This document shows, piece after piece, positions 17,873 to 25,448 of a DNA stretch of 64,000 nucleotides. Origin of the DNA: UBA4055 sp964648295. Its GTDB lineage: Bacteria > UBA4055. The notes beneath the pieces are model-generated. The model saw only the letters and a list, made by a program, of their open reading frames with translations. It did not search any database and was not told the DNA's origin. A program made the translations under genes and the position numbers. The DNA lies in assembly GCA_964648295.1 (NCBI GenBank), contig CAZYNH010000004.1, positions 101,456-165,455 of the forward strand, read 5' to 3'. Each line of letters starts with the position of its first letter. The stretch's first letter is position 1.

Positions 17873-19705
17873 TTAGTGAGTGCTCAATAGATCGGAAATG
17901 AAAGTCCAGTCCGAATTGAGCGTCAGCAGGATCGTTCCCAGAAGGAACATGAACCCGAATATGACCTTCGCGTAATCTGAAAGTTTCAGGTTCGATAATA
18001 CCTGCGTGTCCCTTGACAGATAAGCGGCGGCCGCGTAGAGCTCTTCCCCTATCAGCGTATAATCGCAGGATGTGATGAAGAAAGGAAGCTGAGTGGCGTC
18101 CGCAGTCGCGGCGACCTGGATCGCTCCGGCCGCGAATCCCGCTTCGGAAATAAGCAGCGATTCCGCCGCGTAATGCCCGAAGTGAAGAGCGGTCGCCGGT
18201 TTCTTCCTTGAGATCAGCCCGGCAAGACCTGAAGCGTACGCGAACTGGTCCTGCACCATAAAGAAGCAGTTGTCTTTTTTATGGTCCTCAGGATATCCGG
18301 CGTCCAGAAATCCCGACGCGATCATCTCTTCGGCCACCTGAAGAACAACAGGGTCATAAGCCGGATATATTATTTCGGCTTTGAACTCGGCCACTTTCTT
18401 GGCGACGCTTCTTAAAATGAGCATACTGGCAATTGTCTGCGGGCTGGAAAAACCTCCAAGGCCTGAGTCAAAGATGATGGGCTTGCCCATCTCCGTTGCC
18501 CTTCCCACGGCGTCGTCGATCGCGTCAAGGCCGGGGATCCTTCTTATATAGATCGTGTCCCTTTTCTTCTTAACTGTCGTGAAAACATAGAAGAACAGAA
18601 TGAAGAAGAAAAATGAGGCTATCAGAACGTTCGTCCTGTATTTTCTGAACCCTTTTTCGACATCGAACCTGAAATAATTCTTGAATTTTGAGTTCAGGTC
18701 GTTGTAGTATTTTGCCTGAAGTATCGCTTTGAGATAAGGTTCAAGGTCTTCGCTTTTATTAACAAGTTTATTTATCAGTTCAGGGTTTACGTCATATATG
18801 CCTGGCGATGTCTGATATTTGCCCATCATGGCCGACAATCTCGACACTTCGGCATTGTAAAGGTTGTTTATATTGACCTTTCTCGCCTCTATCCACTGGT
18901 TGTAGAGCTTTTTCTCCCTCTCTTTATCCCCGGACGCTTTCGCGGCTTCTTTTTCGGCATAAAGGCTTTCTATTCTGTTTTTTATCTGATCCTGGAACTG
19001 CTCTTTTTTCATTCTGACCTGATCGCCCAGCCTTCCCGATATCACCTGAAGCCTGTCTTTTACAGTGTCATCAATGTAAAGGAAATACACCCTCTTGTCG
19101 GTCACCCTTGTTATCTCGTTATAGATCTTGCCCAGCGTCTGGTCGAAACCTATAGAATATCGTCTCAGGTTCTTATACGAGTTCCTTACCGCTGCGGCTT
19201 CATTTGATATGCCCTGGTAATTTTCCTTCACAAGCGCTTCTTCTATCGCTTTGAGCTTGTCAAAATCGGTTTTGAGGAGGTAACCTGTAAGCGCCGGATT
19301 GACCTGACTGCCTGAAAGCTCGTTTTCCACTCTCTCAAGGTCCAGTTTTACCATGTTCCTGATGTACTCGGGAGCGGATGAGTCAATGATTCGGCCGTAG
19401 TTTGTCTTTAAGACCTCCAGATCGGCTCTGTTAGATTCGTTGGGGTTTCTCCCGGTTCCGTAATAACTTTCGGCGTAGCCGGTTATCCTCGGAATTAAGA
19501 TCTCGTAATCTTTCGTCACATCCCAGTCGTTGTAGATCCGCATAAAATCCTCTGCGGCCTCTTTGCACATGATCTCCTCGGCGGAAAGGACTACAACCTC
19601 TTCGGTTACGGCTGCTGAATCCGGTACTGCCTCCGCGGCAGGTTCCTGCGCGAACAGGTAAACGGCTGAGAAAAGGACGGCCAGTGTCGTTAGAAATTTC
19701 TTCAT
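17873..19705 (-). CDS. DUF6754-like membrane protein (cluster gene 1)
   Basis: About 610 residues. Signal peptide at about 1-20, then a long charged helical region (about 45-355) on the outside. A membrane segment follows (about 361-380, NVLIASFFFFILFFYVF), then a cytoplasmic alpha/beta domain (about 390-580) and a final membrane segment (about 583-600). The cytoplasmic domain begins RRIPGLDAIDDAVGRATEMG and includes ALHFGHYAAESLLISEAGF and LPFFITSCDYTLIGEELYAA. This matches my memory of the DUF6754 family, whose role is unknown. Positions count from a GTG at 19711; the ATG two codons later (19705) is better spaced from AAAAGG. It heads the four-gene operon. Confidence 0.75.
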   Translation of the reverse strand: MKKFLTTLAVLFSAVYLFAQEPAAEAVPDSAAVTEEVVVLSAEEIMCKEAAEDFMRIYNDWDVTKDYEILIPRITGYAESYYGTGRNPNESNRADLEVLKTNYGRIIDSSAPEYIRNMVKLDLERVENELSGSQVNPALTGYLLKTDFDKLKAIEEALVKENYQGISNEAAAVRNSYKNLRRYSIGFDQTLGKIYNEITRVTDKRVYFLYIDDTVKDRLQVISGRLGDQVRMKKEQFQDQIKNRIESLYAEKEAAKASGDKEREKKLYNQWIEARKVNINNLYNAEVSRLSAMMGKYQTSPGIYDVNPELINKLVNKSEDLEPYLKAILQAKYYNDLNSKFKNYFRFDVEKGFRKYRTNVLIASFFFFILFFYVFTTVKKKRDTIYIRRIPGLDAIDDAVGRATEMGKPIIFDSGLGGFSSPQTIASMLILRSVAKKVAEFKAEIIYPAYDPVVLQVAEEMIASGFLDAGYPEDHKKDNCFFMVQDQFAYASGLAGLISRKKPATALHFGHYAAESLLISEAGFAAGAIQVAATADATQLPFFITSCDYTLIGEELYAAAAYLSRDTQVLSNLKLSDYAKVIFGFMFLLGTILLTLNSDWTFISDLLSTH

Positions 19706-19785
19706 AGGCACCTTTTCCCTGTTGTTTTTATATCTGATTTTTTTATCTTAATGTCTGTCCCTTTCCATTTTCCAAAACAGAAAGG

Positions 19786-19814
19786 TATATAAGTAAAAAT
19801 ATCGTTAAAATCAA
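19786..19814 (-). promoter_or_regulatory. Predicted promoter of the four-gene membrane cluster
   Basis: On the minus strand, -35 TTGATT (19809-19814), a 17-bp spacer and -10 TATATA (19786-19791). It is about 80 bp upstream of the cluster gene 1 start and lies in the gap after the beta-propeller gene. Confidence 0.55.
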
Positions 19815-19830
19815 TACGAAATTTGCGCAA

Positions 19831-20985
19831 TTAATGAGATATTTTTAATCGGTAAACGCTTATTATATTGTCGTCCTCATTAAAAGCAAAAAGCCTGTCG
19901 CCTTTTAGTATCTTTACAAAACCGTCCTCGTTGTGATAGAATTCAGGATCTGCTTTATTAAGATCGGCGGAATTGAGATAAACTCCGTCTCTGTATATAT
20001 CAAAAGTGAAATTCGTTCTTTCTTTATCGTCTGCTTTTCTTGCGCACTCAAGGAGCAGATACCCGTCTTTATGCCAAAAGATATTCTGCACGGATTTTTT
20101 GTAGCGTAAAAGCGAGGCGTCAAAGTCTCTGCCCCAGAAACTTCTCTGAGCCGATTCGGCGATCTTTTTTTTCTCGGAGTCGGAATATGTTACCCTTGCA
20201 TAGCTCTTTCTTATCTCCTCTGTCTTTTTCCCTTCGGAGTCAAAAACATTCACCAGTATCTTATCCTCCGAGTTCTCGGCATAATATATTTTTCCGCCGC
20301 CGGATGTGAATTTGCTTTCCCTGTCCATCGGGTTAAAATTGCCGCCGTCCGTTTCGAACTGCTCTGAGATCATATCCGTTATTTTCTCGAATTTCTTGTC
20401 CAGAAGCGAAAAATTAATGTTTATCGTTCCTGAACCCGGTCCGCCTCTCCCCCCTCTGCCAAAAAGCAGGCCGGCAAATTTTTCTCCCGTTACTTTAACC
20501 AGACTTCTGGGGAATCCGTTGTCCCTTAAAGGAATATAGTCCGACAGATACCTGCCGTCGGAGCTGTACGCGATTATCTTTCTCTGCCTCATATCTGAAA
20601 CATAGACCGTATCGCCCGATACAAGGATCTGCTCCGGCCTTGCCATCTCTCCCGGACCTGTGCCTCTCTGACCGAAAATATTATTTGCCGATCCGTCCGG
20701 ATTGAATTTAAAAATCAGGCTCTTCCTTCTGTCAAGGATATAAATATTTCCTTTATCGTCAGTATCGATCGATGTTATGCTTCTTATGACCGCCGTAGTG
20801 TCGCCGGTATCTTCGTTTAAATTGAAGAGGAACTCCGCGGAGGCATTCACTTTTCTGTCCGCCGGAAAATTGCCGTTCTTATTTACCGTTATTCCGTTGA
20901 TTATTTCAGTACCGCCGCTTTTATTTCCGCAGGATACAGTTATGACCGCAAGGGCGGATATTATCAGGATCTTCAGCAAATTCAT
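19831..20985 (-). CDS. Six-bladed beta-propeller lipoprotein
   Basis: 384-residue lipoprotein. The signal MNLLKILIISALAVITVSCG has a lipobox ending at Cys19. Six-bladed NHL-type propeller repeats follow, such as SIDTDDKGNIYILDRRKSLI, FGQRGTGPGEMARPEQILVS and KIYYAENSEDKILVNVFDSE. It resembles the lipoprotein at the start of the window but lacks the odd N-terminal extension. It is transcribed on its own, divergent from the CBM9-like gene. Ligand unknown. Confidence 0.82.
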   Translation of the reverse strand: MNLLKILIISALAVITVSCGNKSGGTEIINGITVNKNGNFPADRKVNASAEFLFNLNEDTGDTTAVIRSITSIDTDDKGNIYILDRRKSLIFKFNPDGSANNIFGQRGTGPGEMARPEQILVSGDTVYVSDMRQRKIIAYSSDGRYLSDYIPLRDNGFPRSLVKVTGEKFAGLLFGRGGRGGPGSGTININFSLLDKKFEKITDMISEQFETDGGNFNPMDRESKFTSGGGKIYYAENSEDKILVNVFDSEGKKTEEIRKSYARVTYSDSEKKKIAESAQRSFWGRDFDASLLRYKKSVQNIFWHKDGYLLLECARKADDKERTNFTFDIYRDGVYLNSADLNKADPEFYHNEDGFVKILKGDRLFAFNEDDNIISVYRLKISH

Positions 20986-21089
20986 TCACTTTTCCTAATT
21001 TTTAAAAGTTAACGGAATAAAACTGATTTTATTCTTGATTTCAATGACAAAATTCATCAAATTCAGGATTTAAATGCAAAGGGGGCTTT

Positions 21090-22223
21090 ATGAAATTTTT
21101 GGCGTTTATGCTGGCCGTGAGTGTTCTGAGCGCGGGCGAGGTCAAAAATATTGTTAAGGATTCAGGCTGGCCTGTGCCTAAGATCGAGTTTATGCCGGAA
21201 GGCTATGTCTGCGGCAGAATGAACGGCTACATTAACATTGACGGCAAGGCAGACGAACAGGACTGGAAGGATGCTCCGTGGACGGACTTCTTTACAGACA
21301 TCGAAGGTCACCTTAGGCCTGAGCCGTATCATAAGACGCGGGTAAAAATGCTCTGGGACGAGGAATATATGTATTTTTTTGCCGATATGGAGGAACCTCA
21401 CCTGTGGGCCACTCTGACGGAAAGGGACGCGGTGGTCTATTTCGACAACGACTTTGAGATCTTTATCGATCCGACCGGAGATACGCACAATTATTATGAG
21501 CTTGAGATCAACACTTTAGGCACTCTCTGGGACCTGCTTATAACAAAACCGTACAGAGACAACGGGCACGCGGTTGACGCATGGGATGTGAGAGATATTC
21601 AGTACGCGCTGGATATAAGAGGCACGGTGAACAATTCTTCAGATACAGACGAAGGATGGAGCACAGAGGTCGCGATACCGTGGAAAGTGCTCGAAGAGTG
21701 CGCCGCCCACCCCGGCCCGCCGAAGGACGGCGAGATATGGAATGTAAATTTTTCGCGCGTACAGTGGCAGACGGATATAATTGACGGGGTTTACAGGAAA
21801 AAGAAGGACATACCCGAACACAACTGGGTATGGTCGCCGCAGGGCTTAATAGCCATGCACTATCCCGAAATGTGGGGAAATGTGCGGTTCGCTGACAGAC
21901 ATTCGGCCTACGATAAAAAGAATTTCACTCTCAGCTTTGAGGAACAGTCGGAAATCAACGCGGAATGGATGCTGCGGCAGCTTTATTACGGCATGAAATA
22001 CACAAAGGAGAGACCGGGATCGTATCCGAGGGATTTAAAAGAGCTTTATTCCGCTTTGAAGATAAATAATATCAGAGATTTCTATTCCGGAGATCTGCCT
22101 TATGCCGCGCCTGAAATGTCGATATTCAGCAATTATTACATAATTAAGCTCGAAAGCAGGAAGAACGGAATAAGAAGCGTGTACATCCGCGAGGACGGAA
22201 AAGTCTGGAAGGAAGCCGAATAG
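21090..22223 (+). CDS. Secreted protein with CBM9-like carbohydrate-binding domain
   Basis: 377-residue exported protein with a short signal peptide (MKFLAFMLAVSVLSAG). A CBM9_1-like beta-sandwich occupies about residues 45-240. Family-typical features are INIDGKADEQDWKDAPWTDF, the DEEYMYFFADMEEPHLWA strand pair, VVYFDNDFEIFIDPTGDTHN and EGWSTEVAIPWKVLEE. The C-terminal part (about 280-377) is unassigned and ends in an extended-strand segment (IRSVYIREDGKVW). A GGGGG Shine-Dalgarno lies just before the ATG. Binding to polysaccharide is inferred from the fold; it may relate functionally to the GH130 operon 1.2 kb downstream. Confidence 0.82.
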   Translation: MKFLAFMLAVSVLSAGEVKNIVKDSGWPVPKIEFMPEGYVCGRMNGYINIDGKADEQDWKDAPWTDFFTDIEGHLRPEPYHKTRVKMLWDEEYMYFFADMEEPHLWATLTERDAVVYFDNDFEIFIDPTGDTHNYYELEINTLGTLWDLLITKPYRDNGHAVDAWDVRDIQYALDIRGTVNNSSDTDEGWSTEVAIPWKVLEECAAHPGPPKDGEIWNVNFSRVQWQTDIIDGVYRKKKDIPEHNWVWSPQGLIAMHYPEMWGNVRFADRHSAYDKKNFTLSFEEQSEINAEWMLRQLYYGMKYTKERPGSYPRDLKELYSALKINNIRDFYSGDLPYAAPEMSIFSNYYIIKLESRKNGIRSVYIREDGKVWKEAE

Positions 22224-22312
22224 GATTGATCACCGTAGCTGCGCTAAAAGAGAATAAGGGTTTAGACCGCCGGCTCGAAACTCTTGATATAATAAAATAA
22301 TAATAATAATAC

Positions 22313-22341
22313 TTGACATTACTAACATTTATTGTTACTAT
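22313..22341 (+). promoter_or_regulatory. higBA promoter with overlapping inverted repeat
   Basis: Consensus -35 TTGACA (22313-22318), 17-bp spacer and -10 TACTAT (22336-22341). The start codon at 22348 is only 7 bp after the -10, so the transcript should be leaderless or nearly so, and no Shine-Dalgarno is visible. A near-perfect inverted repeat ACTAACA-TTTAT-TGTTACT (22321-22339) covers the spacer and -10 and is a good candidate operator for autoregulation by HigA. Confidence 0.65.
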
Positions 22342-22347
22342 TACCGT

Positions 22348-22626
22348 ATGATAAAAGACTTCAAAGATGCTGAGACAGAGAAAATCTGGAAAGGTACAAG
22401 ATCATTAAAGTTGCCGCACGAAATTCAGGAAATTGCAAGGCGGAAACTAAGAATGCTTAATAACGCACAAAACATAAATGATTTGATGGTCCCGCCGTCA
22501 AACAGACTTGAAAAAATGAAAGGCGACAGAAAAGACCTATACAGTATAAGGATCAATCAGCAGTGGCGAATCTGCTTTCGGTGGAATACAGACGCATTTG
22601 AAGTTGAGATCACTGATTATCATTAG
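22348..22626 (+). CDS. higB: HigB-type toxin of a type II toxin-antitoxin system
   Basis: 92-residue RelE-superfamily protein of the HigB/plasmid maintenance killer type. The family is known for ribosome-dependent mRNA cleavage. Visible hallmarks are the helical start IKDFKDAETEKIWKG, the basic region NRLEKMKGDRKDLYSIRIN, QQWRICFRW and the C-terminal VEITDYH. It precedes its antitoxin, the usual HigBA order and the reverse of most toxin-antitoxin pairs. The ATG at 22348 is supported by the promoter position. Confidence 0.93.
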   Translation: MIKDFKDAETEKIWKGTRSLKLPHEIQEIARRKLRMLNNAQNINDLMVPPSNRLEKMKGDRKDLYSIRINQQWRICFRWNTDAFEVEITDYH

Positions 22627-22635
22627 GAGAAAATC

Positions 22636-22980
22636 ATGGCAGAAAAACTAAAAAACATACATCCCGGCGAGATCCTGAACGAAGAATTCATAAAACCTAT
22701 GGAGATAACTGCCTACAGGCTTGCAAAGGAGACGAACCTTCCCCAGACAGCGATATCTGACATAATCAAAGGCAAAAGAAGCATAACTGCCCGGATAGCC
22801 CTGAGATTCGCAAAATTCTTCGGCACTACGCCGCAGTTCTGGACAGGACTTCAGGTTGATTATGACATCGAGAAAGAAAAAGAAAAGTTAAAAAAAGAAC
22901 TCGCAAAGATACACACATATAAAATATCTGATTCTGTGAGTTTTGCGGTATCGGATAAGAAGGCTAAATATAACAGGTAA
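22636..22980 (+). CDS. higA: HigA-type antitoxin (XRE-family regulator)
   Basis: 114-residue DNA-binding antitoxin with the HigA-typical start NIHPGEILNEEFIKPMEITA. An XRE helix-turn-helix (about 18-65) contains LPQTAISDIIKGKRSITARI and FFGTTPQFWTGLQ. AGGAG, overlapping the higB stop, provides the ribosome binding site. It should neutralise HigB and repress the promoter through the inverted repeat over the -10 region. The last 30 residues are charged and divergent. The stop codon lies only 3 bp before the left end of the IS3 remnant. Confidence 0.93.
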   Translation: MAEKLKNIHPGEILNEEFIKPMEITAYRLAKETNLPQTAISDIIKGKRSITARIALRFAKFFGTTPQFWTGLQVDYDIEKEKEKLKKELAKIHTYKISDSVSFAVSDKKAKYNR

Positions 22981-22983
22981 AAT

Positions 22984-23329
22984 TGGACTATGCCCGAAAA
23001 TCTGGACAGAATGCTAAGACCAACTTAAATTTGTGATAAAAAAGGTGGTCTCATGTCCGGGAAACGAAGGAAGTACATAAAAGAGTTTAAAACGGAGTCG
23101 GCAGAATACCTGCTCAAAAGCGGAAAGCCGATGACAGAAGTCAGCGAGAGCCAGGGGGTAGATCACTGGCTGCTTTCAAAGAAGCTAAATCTTGTATTTT
23201 CGAATACATTGAGGTAACTAACAACAGAGAAAGACGACACTCAGCTATAGGGCATATGAGTCCGGTTGAGTTTGAGAGAAATGAGAAAAATGTGCTTAGA
23301 ATTGTCTACAGAAAATCGGGTATAGTCCA
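22984..23329 (+). mobile_element. Internally deleted IS3-family element
   Basis: 346-bp element with imperfect terminal inverted repeats. The left end reads TGGACTATGCCCGA then TCTG; the right end reads TGGACTATACCCGA then TCTG on the other strand. Both ends are TG...CA, as in the IS3 family. Inside, an OrfA N-terminal fragment (ATG 23053, frame open to 23217: GKRRKYIKEFKTESAEYLL) is joined to the C-terminal end of OrfB (from about 23175: FEYIEVTNNRERRHSAIGHM, then SPVEFE). The OrfB piece is in the -1 frame relative to OrfA, as in intact IS3 elements. The catalytic DDE core is missing, so it could move only with help from a full copy. No target-site duplication is visible. Confidence 0.85.
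23053..23217 (+). pseudogene. IS3 OrfA transposase remnant
   Basis: About 40 residues of the OrfA helix-turn-helix protein remain, from MSGKRRKYIKEFKTESAEYL to about SQGVDHWLL. The deletion junction at about 23175 then enters OrfB sequence in another frame, and the OrfA frame stops at 23217. Not functional as a transposase. Confidence 0.75.
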
Positions 23330-23342
23330 CAGCTTTATTTTA

Positions 23343-23371
23343 TTGACTTTAAATTGTTTGCAAACTATATT
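23343..23371 (+). promoter_or_regulatory. Promoter and putative operator of the GH130/ABC operon
   Basis: -35 TTGACT (23343-23348), 17-bp spacer and -10 TATATT (23366-23371). The 3' part of the spacer is a perfect 10-bp palindrome, GTTTGCAAAC (23356-23365), so a bound repressor would block polymerase. The right end of the IS3 remnant lies 13 bp upstream of the -35. The GH130 start follows 32 bp after the -10. Confidence 0.65.
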
Positions 23372-23403
23372 TTAAGCTTAATTTTGCCTTTTGGAGAGAG
23401 TCT

Positions 23404-24348
23404 ATGAAGAAGATCCCGTGGGAAAAGAAGCCCGAAAATTACAGCGGACCGGTCTGGCGGTATTCAAAGAATCCGATAATCAAGCGTGATCAGCTAAAGA
23501 CTTCGAACAGCATTTTCAACAGCGCGGCTGTGCCTTATAAGGACGGTTTCGCGGGAGTTTTCCGCTGCGACAACAGGGCGAGGCAGATGAGGATACATGC
23601 GGGCTTTTCAAAGGACGGGATCAAGTGGGATATTGACGATCAGCCTATTAAATTCATCTGCAAAGACAAAGAGGTCGGAAATTTTGTTTACGCCTACGAT
23701 CCGCGCGTGACGAAGATCGGCGATGTTTATTATGTGACCTGGTGCAACGGCTATCACGGGCCTACGATCGGGGTCGGTTATACGAAAGATTTTAAGAAAT
23801 TTTATCAGCTTGAGAACGCTTTTCTGCCGTATAACAGGAACGGCGTGCTTTTCCCCAAGAAGATCAACGGGAATTTCGCCATGCTTTCAAGGCCGAGCGA
23901 TACGGGGCATACAGCTTTCGGGGAGATCTTCTATTCCGAAAGCCCCGATCTGGTTTACTGGGGAAAGCACAGGCATGTGATGGGCACCATCAGCGACGGC
24001 TGGCAGAGCACAAAGGTGGGCGCGGGTCCCGTTCCGATCGAAACTGAGCACGGCTGGCTGCTTATTTATCACGGCGTACTCACCTCCTGCAACGGTTATG
24101 TTTACAGCATGGGCGCGGCTTTACTCGACCTGAAACAGCCGTGGAAAGTTCTGAAGAGAACGAAGAACTTTATCCTCGCGCCGTGGGAGATCTACGAGTG
24201 CGTGGGCGATGTGCCGAATGTCGTATTCCCCTGCGCGGCCCTGCACGATGAAAAAGGCAGGATCGCGATCTATTACGGATGTGCGGACACCTGCACCGGC
24301 CTTGCGTTCACGACGGTTGACGAACTGATTAACTATATGGATATATAA
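23404..24348 (+). CDS. Glycoside hydrolase family 130 protein (mannoside phosphorylase type)
   Basis: 314-residue five-bladed propeller enzyme of family GH130. Characterised members phosphorolyse beta-1,4-mannosyl-glucose or beta-1,4-mannooligosaccharides to mannose-1-phosphate; some are hydrolases. Signature stretches are FNSAAVPYKDGFAGVFR, YAYDPRVTKIGDVYYVTW with the likely general acid Asp99, DGWQSTKVGAGPVPIETEHG, and LIYHGV. No signal peptide, so it acts in the cytoplasm on imported oligosaccharide. GGAGAG lies 8 bp upstream. It is first in an operon with an ABC importer, overlapping the ATPase gene by 1 nt, which supports a role in mannoside uptake and use. Exact substrate unproven. Confidence 0.92.
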   Translation: MKKIPWEKKPENYSGPVWRYSKNPIIKRDQLKTSNSIFNSAAVPYKDGFAGVFRCDNRARQMRIHAGFSKDGIKWDIDDQPIKFICKDKEVGNFVYAYDPRVTKIGDVYYVTWCNGYHGPTIGVGYTKDFKKFYQLENAFLPYNRNGVLFPKKINGNFAMLSRPSDTGHTAFGEIFYSESPDLVYWGKHRHVMGTISDGWQSTKVGAGPVPIETEHGWLLIYHGVLTSCNGYVYSMGAALLDLKQPWKVLKRTKNFILAPWEIYECVGDVPNVVFPCAALHDEKGRIAIYYGCADTCTGLAFTTVDELINYMDI

Positions 24349-25448
24349 TGGCAGAAGTTTTACTTAAAAATGTCGAAAAGGTATATGAGGGCGGTCAGAG
24401 AGCCGTAAAGGATTTCAGCCTTGAGATAAAGGACAGGGAGTTCATGGTCTTTGTGGGTCCTTCAGGCTGCGGAAAGTCAACCACTTTGCGCATGGTAGCC
24501 GGGCTCGAGGAGATCAGTTCGGGCACGATAGAGATCGGCGGCAGGGTAGTAAACGATGTTCTGCCCAAAGATAGAAACATCGCCATGGTGTTCCAGAACT
24601 ACGCGCTTTACCCGCACATGACAGTATATGAGAACATGGCTTTCGGCTTAAAGCTGAGAAAAGTGCCGAAGAAAGAGATCGAGAAGTCGGTTAACGAAGC
24701 TGCGGAGATTCTGGGCATAAAAGAACTTTTGAACAGGAAACCGAAAGCGCTGTCCGGCGGGCAGAGACAAAGGGTAGCTGTAGGAAGGGCGATCGTGCGT
24801 AAGCCGGAAGTATTTCTTTTCGACGAGCCTCTTTCCAACTTAGACGCCAAGTTAAGGACGCAGATGAGGACGGAGATAAAGAGGCTGCACAATATCATCG
24901 GCGCGACGATGATATATGTGACGCACGATCAGACAGAGGCCATGACCATGGGCGACCGGATCGTAGTGATGAAGGACGGGCTAATTCAGCAGAGCGCCGA
25001 GCCGCTCGTTCTTTACAACGAGCCTGCCAACAGATTCGTTGCCGGCTTTATCGGCATGCCTCAGATGAATTTTCTGACAGGAAAAACATCTTCCGTCAAC
25101 GGCTCTCTTTCATTCTTGACCGACGACGGCATAAACATACCTCTTAAAGATAAAGCTCCCGCATCGCTCTCTGCCGGAACGGAAGCCGTTCTCGGCATAA
25201 GGCCGGAGGATATAGGGTCGCTTTCCGCATCATTAGACGCATCGAATTCGAAGATCGAAGGCATTATCGAGGTCGTCGAGCCTCTCGGATCTGAGATATA
25301 CCTCTACTTAAGGTGCGGCGTGCACGAGGTGATCTCAAGGGTCGAGGCTTCGGAAAAGCATTATTCTACGGGGCAGAAGGTATCGCTTCCCTTAAATCTC
25401 AAAAAAGCTCATTTCTTCGATTTTAAAACAGAGAACAGGATCTTGTGA
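24348..25448 (+). CDS. Sugar ABC transporter ATP-binding protein (MalK/UgpC type)
   Basis: 366-residue ATPase of the CUT1 sugar importer class. Walker A is GPSGCGKST (about 38-46), the signature is LSGGQRQRVAVGRA, and Walker B is EVFLFDEPLSNLDAKL with the switch His in THDQTEAM. The C-terminal TOBE-like regulatory domain (about 235-366) includes AVLGIRPEDIG. It overlaps GH130 by 1 nt and the fused binding-protein/permease gene by 4 nt. MalK-type ATPases bind the EAA loops of two permeases, both encoded just downstream. Confidence 0.95.
   Translation: MAEVLLKNVEKVYEGGQRAVKDFSLEIKDREFMVFVGPSGCGKSTTLRMVAGLEEISSGTIEIGGRVVNDVLPKDRNIAMVFQNYALYPHMTVYENMAFGLKLRKVPKKEIEKSVNEAAEILGIKELLNRKPKALSGGQRQRVAVGRAIVRKPEVFLFDEPLSNLDAKLRTQMRTEIKRLHNIIGATMIYVTHDQTEAMTMGDRIVVMKDGLIQQSAEPLVLYNEPANRFVAGFIGMPQMNFLTGKTSSVNGSLSFLTDDGINIPLKDKAPASLSAGTEAVLGIRPEDIGSLSASLDASNSKIEGIIEVVEPLGSEIYLYLRCGVHEVISRVEASEKHYSTGQKVSLPLNLKKAHFFDFKTENRIL

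Noticed and set aside
22984..23329. Target-site duplication of the IS3 remnant
   Set aside because: The three bases on each side (AAT and CAG) do not match, so the insertion is old or the flanks have changed.
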